Shown in pieces: positions 1 through 6,992 of a stretch of DNA of 19,365 nucleotides; the stretch's first letter is position 1; each line of letters opens with the position of its first letter. The notes under the pieces were generated by a model. It was given only the letters and a program-made list of their open reading frames with translations. It was not told the origin of the DNA and made no database searches. Made by a program: the position numbers and the translations under genes. Source of the DNA: RUG12395 sp045541735 (GTDB lineage Bacteria; Bacillota; Clostridia; Oscillospirales; CAG-272); NCBI GenBank assembly GCA_045541735.1, contig JAZQJQ010000102.1:1-19365 (forward strand), given 5' to 3'.

Positions 1-558
1 TGGCTACGATCCGACTTCTCACGCCTTGCGGATCAGATAAAAAACTACGTTGACCGCACCTACCTTGAAAACAACTTCAGTGATTTTATACGTCTTTGGT
101 TAAAACTCGGTGTAAAGCACTCCGGGTGTTATTTTAAAGCATTTCTCGGACTGAACATTGGATATTGGTATCCCGCAATGCAATATCCCGATGCACGCAC
201 GTGGCACGAGTACATTGAAACTATCATAAAGCCGGTAACGGCAGATATCGTTATAAAAAGATATGACCTATGGCCTCAGATGCGCGAGCACTACGTTGCA
301 ATAGCGAAAGAAACACAATTTGAGGCAGAGCCGATAAGCGCGCTTATATATAAGCCGGGTGTATACCTCTGGGCAACGCTTATACTCTTTGCCGCTTCCG
401 TTATCAAACGCAACCGCACAGCGCTTTGCGTTACAGCATTTCTTTTGCTCAGCTGGCTGATGCAAATGTTCTCTCCTATCGCGCTTTTGCGTTACGTTTA
501 TCCGTTTATGGTTTCAATTCCGGTTGCCATTGCGGCACTGACCGATAAAAAAGAATGA
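1..558 (+). CDS. C-terminal part of a polytopic membrane protein, probably DUF6020-like (5' end outside window)
   Basis: The reading frame is open from base 1 to the TGA at 556-558, so this is the last 185 residues of a longer protein; the ATG at 178 is internal, not a start. Visible features are a soluble stretch with an aromatic segment (LGLNIGYWYPAMQYPD, about residues 48-63), a hydrophobic helix (GVYLWATLILFAASVI) and a second hydrophobic region ending LLRYVYPFMVSIPVAIAAL before a charged DKKE tail. The aromatic GYWYP segment followed by a final helix with RYVYP is the pattern I associate with DUF6020 membrane proteins of Clostridia, which may be cell-surface polysaccharide or glycosyltransferase-type proteins; that assignment is from memory and moderate. 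It converges on the MATE gene and its stop lies inside the shared terminator hairpin. Confidence 0.6.
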   Translation, partial: WLRSDFSRLADQIKNYVDRTYLENNFSDFIRLWLKLGVKHSGCYFKAFLGLNIGYWYPAMQYPDARTWHEYIETIIKPVTADIVIKRYDLWPQMREHYVAIAKETQFEAEPISALIYKPGVYLWATLILFAASVIKRNRTALCVTAFLLLSWLMQMFSPIALLRYVYPFMVSIPVAIAALTDKKE

Positions 559-590
559 AAGAAGGCGGCAAAAGCCGCCTTCTTTCATTC
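553..590. terminator. Bidirectional intrinsic terminator between convergent genes
   Basis: A perfect 17-bp inverted repeat (553-569 with 574-590) encloses a 4-base AAAA loop. It is followed by TTTTAT on the plus strand and, read on the minus strand, by six T residues (547-552 as A on plus). It can therefore terminate both the plus-strand gene ending at 558 and the minus-strand MATE gene ending at 585. Both stop codons lie within the stem. Confidence 0.9.
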
Positions 591-1955
591 TTTTATCTCT
601 TTTTTCAACCTGCGGTAAACGGTCATACGCATTGTAAGATAGCTTGCCGTGCCGCCTATCAGATTTGAAACGGGTTCTGCCATAAACACGCCCGCAACGC
701 CAAAGCCGAGGCGAGGGAGAATAAGCGTAAGCGGCACTACGATAACCGCCTTGCGAAGCAGGGAGAAGAATATCGCGTGCTTAGCATCCCCGAGCGCCTG
801 AAAGGTAGATTGGCCGGCAAACTGCAATGCCATAAACACAAAACCGAAGAAATATATCTTCAACATTTGGGCGCCGGGCGCGAGCATTTCCGCCTTATCG
901 GAAAAAATTCCGAAGAAGAAGGCGGGAAAAGCCAGTATAAGCATCCACGCAAACAACGTATATGCAAAGCCGACAACGGTATTAAAATCTATACCGGTTA
1001 TAACACGGCGGTATTTTTTAGCGCCGTAATTGAAGCTGATAACCGGCTGTGCACCGCTTACCATACCGCTTACCGGAAGCATAAATATGTCACGCACAGA
1101 GGTTGTAACAGTCATAATGCCGACGTAGAGATCTCCGCCGAACGCATACAGTGTTGAATTACTTGCAGCTTGGACTAAAAAGTTTGTGCCCTGCATTATG
1201 AAGTTAACGGTACCGAGCTTCACGATTCCCTTCGTTATATCCGAATCAACACGCACGTTTTCCATTTTTATCGTTACAAGCGCATTCTTGCCTAAGAGAA
1301 ACGACAGCACCCACACAGCGGAAAACGCCTGGCTTATAACCGTTGCGAGAGCCGCGCCTGTTACACCCATATCAAACACAAATATGAAGATCGGGTCAAG
1401 CGCTATATTGACAGCGGCACCGATAACCACGGAAAGCATCCCGATACGCGGACGTCCTTGCGCGTTTATGTATCCGTTAAGACCCGTTGTGAGCATTGAA
1501 AATACTGTGCCCGCAAGATAGATACGAAGATACTGTCCCGCATAAACGAAGCTTTCTTCACTTGCACCGAATGCAAACAGCAAAGGTCTGTGGAAAGCGT
1601 AACCAAAAACTGTAAGCACAACTGCACTTGAAAGCAGTAAGCAAAAGGAATTACCTAGTATCTTCCCGGCTTTTTCGTTATCTCCCGCACCGCGTGCCAT
1701 TGAAAACAACGGAACACCGCCGTTGCCGAAAAGCGCGGTAAAAGCCATTATCAGTGTTATTACGGGGAAAGCAAGTCCCACACCCGTCAGAGCGAGTCCG
1801 TCCCCCTCCTCCATATGGCCGAGATATATGCGGTCGACCACATTGTAAAGCAGGTGAACAAGCTGCGCAACAGTCAGCGGGATCGCCTGATCGACGATCC
1901 TCCGCCATACGGGACCGTTTCCGAAATCATTTGTTTTTGCCGTAATTACGGACAT
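585..1955 (-). CDS. MATE family multidrug/Na+ (or H+) antiporter
   Basis: A 456-residue polytopic membrane protein with the usual MATE length and about 12 hydrophobic helices. The N-terminal part reads IPLTVAQLVHLLYNVVDRIYLGH, a typical first-helix region of NorM/DinF-like MATE proteins (COG0534). Further family features are GLNGYINAQGRPRIGML, GVTGAALATVISQ and GAQPVISFNYGAKKYRR at the start of the second half. Known members export cationic drugs, flavins or other small molecules in exchange for Na+ or H+; the substrate cannot be read here. ATG at 1953-1955 follows GGAG with good spacing and lies 12 bases after the upstream methyltransferase stop, so it is the last gene of a three-gene unit. 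The stop codon is inside the terminator stem. Confidence 0.93.
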   Translation of the reverse strand: MSVITAKTNDFGNGPVWRRIVDQAIPLTVAQLVHLLYNVVDRIYLGHMEEGDGLALTGVGLAFPVITLIMAFTALFGNGGVPLFSMARGAGDNEKAGKILGNSFCLLLSSAVVLTVFGYAFHRPLLFAFGASEESFVYAGQYLRIYLAGTVFSMLTTGLNGYINAQGRPRIGMLSVVIGAAVNIALDPIFIFVFDMGVTGAALATVISQAFSAVWVLSFLLGKNALVTIKMENVRVDSDITKGIVKLGTVNFIMQGTNFLVQAASNSTLYAFGGDLYVGIMTVTTSVRDIFMLPVSGMVSGAQPVISFNYGAKKYRRVITGIDFNTVVGFAYTLFAWMLILAFPAFFFGIFSDKAEMLAPGAQMLKIYFFGFVFMALQFAGQSTFQALGDAKHAIFFSLLRKAVIVVPLTLILPRLGFGVAGVFMAEPVSNLIGGTASYLTMRMTVYRRLKKEIKE

Positions 1956-1967
1956 GTTCTACTCCAA

Positions 1968-2633
1968 TCACCAAACAAACGGAATTAGTCTGTATTTTAC
2001 TTTGTTTTTATATTCCTCATATCCCTCAAGCTCCGCGGAAAGCAATTTTTCCTCATTTACCGCACGTAAGCACATAAGCACGGGGTAATGTAAAAACGCA
2101 AGCAGTCCCCAAAAAGAGCCGAGGATGAGCGGGATCATCATAAACATAAGGATAGTTGCGGAATACATCGGATGACGGACGATACCGTACAATCCCGTTG
2201 AAACGACCTTTTGCCCTTCTTCGACCTTAACGGTACGGGAGAGGTATGCGTTTTCGCGCATTACCTCGGCATAAAGAGCATACGATGCAACAAACAGCAC
2301 GGAAGCCGTAGCCGTAAGCCACGCAGGTACGTGCGACCAACCAAAGCGGAAATCCAGCGCAGAGACCGTAAACCCCGCAATAAAACCGAGACCCGAGAGT
2401 GCCACTACCGAGCTTTGCGCATTTTGCTTTTCCTTACCGTCAAGCCGCTTTGCAAGCAGATCCGGCGCTTTAATATAAAGCACAACTCCGATTACAAAAA
2501 CGGGAATAAACAAAAGAGCAGTAAACAGCCATCCGCCGGGATAATCAAAGGTTCCCGCGGGCAAAAAAAGCATAAGGCCGATAAGCAAAAATCCGCAGAC
2601 GAATTTTATAATGCCGTTAATCAAAAGCTTCAT
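1968..2633 (-). CDS. Integral membrane methyltransferase of the isoprenylcysteine carboxyl methyltransferase (ICMT)/PEMT-like superfamily
   Basis: A 221-residue protein with several membrane helices: an N-terminal pair (about residues 8-50), a middle pair (about 75-120) and a C-terminal pair around 160-185. The diagnostic stretch is GLYGIVRHPMYSA (about 147-159), matching the G-Y-x-x-V-R-H-P-x-Y signature that binds S-adenosylmethionine in ICMT-like enzymes, followed by the EEKLL...Y.EYK..V..RLIPF ending typical of the family. Bacterial members mostly have unknown methyl acceptors, since prenylated proteins are rare, so lipids or small molecules are likelier. The ribosome site GAGGA overlaps the TGA of the upstream nucleotidyltransferase gene (9-base gap), suggesting translational coupling; the MATE gene starts 12 bases downstream. 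Confidence 0.9.
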   Translation of the reverse strand: MKLLINGIIKFVCGFLLIGLMLFLPAGTFDYPGGWLFTALLFIPVFVIGVVLYIKAPDLLAKRLDGKEKQNAQSSVVALSGLGFIAGFTVSALDFRFGWSHVPAWLTATASVLFVASYALYAEVMRENAYLSRTVKVEEGQKVVSTGLYGIVRHPMYSATILMFMMIPLILGSFWGLLAFLHYPVLMCLRAVNEEKLLSAELEGYEEYKNKVKYRLIPFVW

Positions 2634-2642
2634 ATCATTTCC

Positions 2643-3983
2643 TCATTTTTTGCTTTCAAGAGAAAGCGTCTGCTTTAATGCGTCTTCCTTGCTTACTCCC
2701 GCAAGGCGGAGCTTGTGCGCATATCCGAGAAGGCGCGAAAAACTCTCACCCTCTTTTATGCCGTTGTCTATAAGATCCTTGCCGGTAACGTAGGGGCGCG
2801 ACATATATTCGCGATACGTTTCAAGCCGCGAAAGCAGAAATTGTGTATGCTCGCCCTTAACGCCGCTTCCGCGCTGACCGCGTATATCAGCGGCGGCAAG
2901 AAGCACAAGCGCCATCGGGTCGGAAACCGAATCAAACATAGCGTTGGTCTTTTTTACGGAAGAATTGAACGAGGCAAGGGTATTCGGACGCATATGCTGA
3001 CGAACAAGCTCCAAAACGTACTTCATCAGCTTGCTCTCCGCGCTGATACGCGAGATAAACGCACGGACAAGCGGAAGTCCCTTTTCCTCGTGTCCGTAGG
3101 AATGGACTCTGTCCCCTTCCCTGAATGTAGATACCGCTTTGCCGAGATCGTGCACAAGCGCAGCGAGCATAAAGCCGTATGGATCATCCGCCTGTGAGCG
3201 AAGTTCAGCCGCCGCATCAAGCACCATCATGGTATGCGTCCACGCATCCCCCTCCGCATGATATATAGGATCCTGCTCAAGACCGATAAGCGGTTCAAGT
3301 TCGCTAAACCACGGACTAAGCATATCAAGCTCACGCAAAAGTATAAAGAACACGGACGGGTGCGTTGAAGCAAGCAATGCTTTTTTCAGCTCGCCTTCGA
3401 CCCGCTCACGCGAAAGAGCCGTAATATCCATAGTTTTACAGATGGCCTTTGTTTCTTCGGCAACCGAAAAACCCAAGCGCGAAGCAAACTGACACATACG
3501 TAAAACGCGCAGGGGATCCTCTCCAAAGCTATCGTCGCTTACGTGGCGCAAAATCCTCTTTTCAAGATCGCAAACACCGCCGAAAGGGTCAATTATCTCC
3601 CCAGTAAGTACGTCGCGCATAATTGAATTAACAGTAAAATCACGGCGCATTGCCGCTTTGCGAACACCGATAAAAGGATCTACGAAAACGTCAAAATCCC
3701 TATGCCCCTTGCCTCTGACGTTTTCCTTCCGCGGCATTGCTATATCAAGCGAAGACCCCTTCACGGAATATATTCCGAAGCTCTCGCCCATAGATATGCG
3801 CTCTCCCACACCGTCAAGTATCTTCTCAAGCACATAGGGCAAGATGCCATGCACCTCGATATCTATATCTTTGCTCTCCAGTCCGAGCAGTGTATCGCGC
3901 ACGCAGCCGCCGACATAGTAGACCCGTCCGCCCTTTTCTGCCGCCGCTTTTGCTATTAAATTTGCAAGCTCTGTATCTTTCAT
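2643..3983 (-). CDS. cca: Class II CCA tRNA nucleotidyltransferase / poly(A) polymerase family protein with HD domain
   Basis: A 446-residue protein that probably completes or repairs the 3'-CCA end of tRNAs. Head: GGCVRDTLLG (about 25-34) and the metal-binding DIDIEV (about 39-44) of the nucleotidyltransferase fold. Then RRDFTVNSIM (about 111), DPFGG, EDPLRVLRMCQFASRLGF and RVEGELKKAL, all conserved in class II enzymes. The C-terminal half has an HD-type segment, HTMMVLDAA and LVHDLGKA (about 278), as in E. coli Cca. The frame also opens at a TTG at 4017-4019, but that codon is in the loop of the preceding terminator and has no ribosome site, so ATG 3981-3983 is preferred, although its own ribosome site is weak. 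Family members can be CCA-adding, CC-adding, A-adding or poly(A) polymerases, so the symbol is provisional. Confidence 0.9.
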   Translation of the reverse strand: MKDTELANLIAKAAAEKGGRVYYVGGCVRDTLLGLESKDIDIEVHGILPYVLEKILDGVGERISMGESFGIYSVKGSSLDIAMPRKENVRGKGHRDFDVFVDPFIGVRKAAMRRDFTVNSIMRDVLTGEIIDPFGGVCDLEKRILRHVSDDSFGEDPLRVLRMCQFASRLGFSVAEETKAICKTMDITALSRERVEGELKKALLASTHPSVFFILLRELDMLSPWFSELEPLIGLEQDPIYHAEGDAWTHTMMVLDAAAELRSQADDPYGFMLAALVHDLGKAVSTFREGDRVHSYGHEEKGLPLVRAFISRISAESKLMKYVLELVRQHMRPNTLASFNSSVKKTNAMFDSVSDPMALVLLAAADIRGQRGSGVKGEHTQFLLSRLETYREYMSRPYVTGKDLIDNGIKEGESFSRLLGYAHKLRLAGVSKEDALKQTLSLESKK

Positions 3984-4002
3984 AGATATCCATAATTCCG
4001 AA

Positions 4003-4033
4003 AATGGCTGTAAAAACAAGTTTTACAGCCATT
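4003..4033 (-). terminator. Intrinsic terminator after the dockerin protein gene
   Basis: A perfect 13-bp inverted repeat (4003-4015 with 4021-4033) has a 5-base loop and begins 11 bases beyond the TAA of the minus-strand gene at 4045-4047. On the minus strand the descending arm ends ATTTTC, a short U-tract, so efficiency may be moderate. It separates the dockerin gene from the nucleotidyltransferase gene and shows that a TTG start at 4019 is not used. Confidence 0.7.
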
Positions 4034-4044
4034 CTCAATTATTA

Positions 4045-6978
4045 TTAATTATCGAATGTCTCGTATCCGCTCCATCCGGCAAGATGCCTTATAAGCGAGA
4101 TGCAATCACATACGTCTATGCTTCCGAGATTGTATACGTCGGCAGAATCATACACGATATATTCCGCATATCCGTCCCAACCCGCAAGGTAACGCTGCAA
4201 AACTATAACGTCCGAAACATTAACTGTTCCGTTTCCGTCAACGTCACCCTTTATAAAGGTCTTGCCGTATCTGAGCCTCGGTCCAAGTACGGTAGCATAC
4301 CACACGTTATCAAAATCCATACCGCTGTAGCTTTCCGCGCTTTTTTCAAGCGGCACGGAGGTTCCGTCGGGATCCGTTGCAGATGAGTTGACGTAATAGT
4401 AGTTACTCGACGACTCACAGCTCGGCGAGTTACCCGCGATGGGGTTCATTGCAGTATTTCCGGTATAATAGCAGCGCTTCAGTGATGCGTATGTATTTGT
4501 CAAACCAACTATACCGCCGATCTGAGACTTGGCAGTGTTTTCCGTCGTAATAGCACAGCGCGCCTCGCAATCGAATATCTCAGCATGCTTAGCAACGGCA
4601 ATTATACCGCCCATATCCTTTCCTGCGGCACCGGAAACTATATCACCCTCATTATAGCAGAGCTTAACTGTTCCTCTGCTGTCTGTTGTGCCCAATATCC
4701 TTCCGATAATTCCGGCTACTCTTGAAACTGCGTTGCTATCACCTATCTGAGCGTAATTTTTACACTCACTTAATGTGATCTTAACGACAGAACCGTTGTT
4801 TTCAAGATTTGCATTCGCCACAATCCCCGCTATGTAGTTTTTTCCGGTTACAGCTCCGCTGTTTTCGCAGGATGTGATCTCAACGTTACCGTTGTATGTA
4901 TTCGTTGAGGTCGCAGAGGTGTGTATCTGTCCGACTATACCTGCAGCGCACGAAGTATCTGCCGCTCCGCTGACCGATCCGTGATTTGCGGAATTCTTAA
5001 CGTATACGTAGCATCCCTTGGTAGTAAGGTGATTTATCTGTCCGATAATGCCGCCTATATATCCGTTTCCGCTAACTTTTGCATAATTAACGCATCCGTC
5101 GACCGTGCTGTTAACACCTGCACCCGTATTGGTGTCAAGCATACCTACGATACCGCCTACACTGTTCTTGGTTCCGCTTACAGCCCCGAAATTGACACAG
5201 TTAACAAAACTTCCGCCCTTACTTCCACCGAGCATTCTGCCTGCAATTCCGCCGACGTAATTGGTTCCGCTAACCGTGACGTAGCTTGTCAGATTTTCGT
5301 AATGGCTATTCTGTGAATAACCTGCAAACGCACCGCAGTATTCACCGTTGCTTTTTACAGTGCCGTATATCGTACAATTTTTAATGGTAACACCATCGCA
5401 ATATCCGAAAAGACCCGTTCTGTTACCTGCAACGGTATTGTTGATATTAAGACCCTTGATGGTACATCCCTTTCCGTCAAAGGTTCCGGTGAACTTTGCG
5501 GTGTTGAGATATCCGATAGGTGTCTGCCCGATGCCGCGGGAAGCATCGTATACGGATTTTGAAAGATCGATATCGTTTCTAAGCACTATATCCTTGGTCC
5601 ACATAGTGCTGTCGTTCATTATCTGCAGCAGCTGCTCGGGACGGCTTATCTCAAGCTTGCCGTAACTCTCGGTAACCTTTTCTGCATCCGGAATCTCACT
5701 TGCATCCACAAGCGCACGGCAGATATACGTACCGAGTGCAGTATGAGCGGTAGTGGAAGTATTATATCCGAGCGCGGAACAGAAGTAGAGATATCCGTTT
5801 GCATAGAACGTTGAGTTCCAGACACCGTAGATATCATTTTTTATGCTGTCGTTTATAGAAGGATGATCCTTAAAGTTAGGAGTAAGCTCCGAAAATGAGG
5901 ATGAAATACCTCTTGTAGATGACGATAGACTTCCTGCATTATCATAAGTAACCTTATCCTTTGAAAGGATTATACACGGCGTTGCGTTGCAAGTCTTATC
6001 CGTATTTATATACGTTCTGCTGTCCTTGCCTGCATAATTATCCTGATACGATACCGCAATTCTTCCGTCCGGAAGCACGGTAACGCAAGGAGCGGCGCAC
6101 CAGTAATCAAGGCTTGCAAACTGCGGAATAAAGTTGGCAGCACCGGGAGCAGCGACAACTACCCCTTTATCCCAGTTCAATCCGTCTTGCGAGAACCAAA
6201 GTCTTACCGAGAATATGTACTTACGAGACGCCTGCAGACAATGAGATTCTACAGCCATAACGTAGCTGCCGTCAGTAAGACGGGCAACCATAGGCATACC
6301 CTCGCGTCCCATATTTTTTTCTTTGTTTACGGCAATAGAAGGCTCTCCCCAGGTTCCGGTCTTAATATCATAAAGGACAACCATTATGTACTGGTTAACG
6401 CCGCCATCTCCGGGGGTGAGGTCATCCGCGTAATACATAGCAACAGTGGTATCGTCGAGCTGGATAAGGAACGGCTCCCAATATCCGCGCTTTTCTCCTG
6501 ATGTGCTGGTATATACGTTATCTACAACGATCTGCTCATTACCGTACGTACCCGTGTAATTGGATCTGGTCATAACACGGATGGAAGTATAAAATTTATT
6601 ATTTGTAACACTGCTCGAGAGACTGCGATAAGCAACCATCATAGTTCCGTCGGAAAATTCAAGCGCGTGGTGGTTCTCTCTTCTCAGCGTGTGCGAGACT
6701 CCGTCAACATCCTGCGTGGTTGCAGCATTTGCGTTAACGTTGATCGCGTCTGTGAACGTTGATCCGTTATCAAGTGAACGCTTAAATCCCGACTGATAGT
6801 AACACTCAACAGCGCTGTTCTGAAGTACAGTCATACGCGGATAAGTGCCTCCGGTGTGGACCTGAATAACATCGGTAAATTGAACTGCTGAAAACTCGGC
6901 AGCAGATCCGACCGTGATTGCTGAAAACACTCCAACAAGCATCAGTCCCACAACAATCAAGCTAGTTATCCTACGCAT
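4045..6978 (-). CDS. Secreted dockerin protein with sialidase-type beta-propeller and GLUG repeats
   Basis: A 977-residue exported protein. Residues 1-26 are a signal peptide (MRRITSLIVVGLMLVGVF..., cleavage near GSAAEF). Residues about 30-430 look like a sialidase/GH93-type beta-propeller: one good Asp box (SLDNGSTF), a variant one (SQDGLNW), and WEPFLIQL, GREGMPMVARL and PDGRIAVSY blade motifs. Residues about 440-860 hold some nine or ten GLUG-type repeats, each with a GGI[VAI]G core, expected to form a beta-solenoid. Residues about 909-975 are a type I dockerin with one canonical calcium loop (DVDGNGTVNVSD) and one degraded loop. The substrate is unknown; exo-acting on sialic acid or arabinan is only a fold-based guess. 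ATG 6976-6978 follows GGAGG at 5-base spacing; the TTG at 6990 overlaps that site and is rejected. It lies 14 bases after the CvpA-like gene. Confidence 0.88.
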   Translation of the reverse strand: MRRITSLIVVGLMLVGVFSAITVGSAAEFSAVQFTDVIQVHTGGTYPRMTVLQNSAVECYYQSGFKRSLDNGSTFTDAINVNANAATTQDVDGVSHTLRRENHHALEFSDGTMMVAYRSLSSSVTNNKFYTSIRVMTRSNYTGTYGNEQIVVDNVYTSTSGEKRGYWEPFLIQLDDTTVAMYYADDLTPGDGGVNQYIMVVLYDIKTGTWGEPSIAVNKEKNMGREGMPMVARLTDGSYVMAVESHCLQASRKYIFSVRLWFSQDGLNWDKGVVVAAPGAANFIPQFASLDYWCAAPCVTVLPDGRIAVSYQDNYAGKDSRTYINTDKTCNATPCIILSKDKVTYDNAGSLSSSTRGISSSFSELTPNFKDHPSINDSIKNDIYGVWNSTFYANGYLYFCSALGYNTSTTAHTALGTYICRALVDASEIPDAEKVTESYGKLEISRPEQLLQIMNDSTMWTKDIVLRNDIDLSKSVYDASRGIGQTPIGYLNTAKFTGTFDGKGCTIKGLNINNTVAGNRTGLFGYCDGVTIKNCTIYGTVKSNGEYCGAFAGYSQNSHYENLTSYVTVSGTNYVGGIAGRMLGGSKGGSFVNCVNFGAVSGTKNSVGGIVGMLDTNTGAGVNSTVDGCVNYAKVSGNGYIGGIIGQINHLTTKGCYVYVKNSANHGSVSGAADTSCAAGIVGQIHTSATSTNTYNGNVEITSCENSGAVTGKNYIAGIVANANLENNGSVVKITLSECKNYAQIGDSNAVSRVAGIIGRILGTTDSRGTVKLCYNEGDIVSGAAGKDMGGIIAVAKHAEIFDCEARCAITTENTAKSQIGGIVGLTNTYASLKRCYYTGNTAMNPIAGNSPSCESSSNYYYVNSSATDPDGTSVPLEKSAESYSGMDFDNVWYATVLGPRLRYGKTFIKGDVDGNGTVNVSDVIVLQRYLAGWDGYAEYIVYDSADVYNLGSIDVCDCISLIRHLAGWSGYETFDN
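4180..4260 (-). other. Dockerin type I domain, first (canonical) calcium-binding repeat
   Basis: This part of the dockerin gene encodes GDVDGNGTVNVSDVIVLQRY, a standard F-hand loop with Asp/Asp/Asn/Gly/Asp at positions 1, 3, 5, 6 and 12, followed by the recognition helix and LAGWDGY. The second repeat downstream (about 4060-4150) keeps D at positions 1 and 12 and G at 6 but has Y and L at positions 3 and 5. Dockerins bind cohesin modules on scaffoldins or the cell surface; no cohesin is present in this window. Confidence 0.85.
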
Positions 6979-6992
6979 AAAATCCTCCAAAT

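Noticed and set aside
178..558. A complete 126-residue protein starting at ATG 178
   Set aside because: The frame is open back to base 1 and the upstream residues match the same membrane-protein pattern, so 178 is an internal Met of a truncated gene.
6979..6990. TTG-initiated extension (MEDF) of the dockerin protein
   Set aside because: The TTG overlaps the GGAGG ribosome site of the downstream ATG at 6976-6978, which begins an ideal signal peptide.
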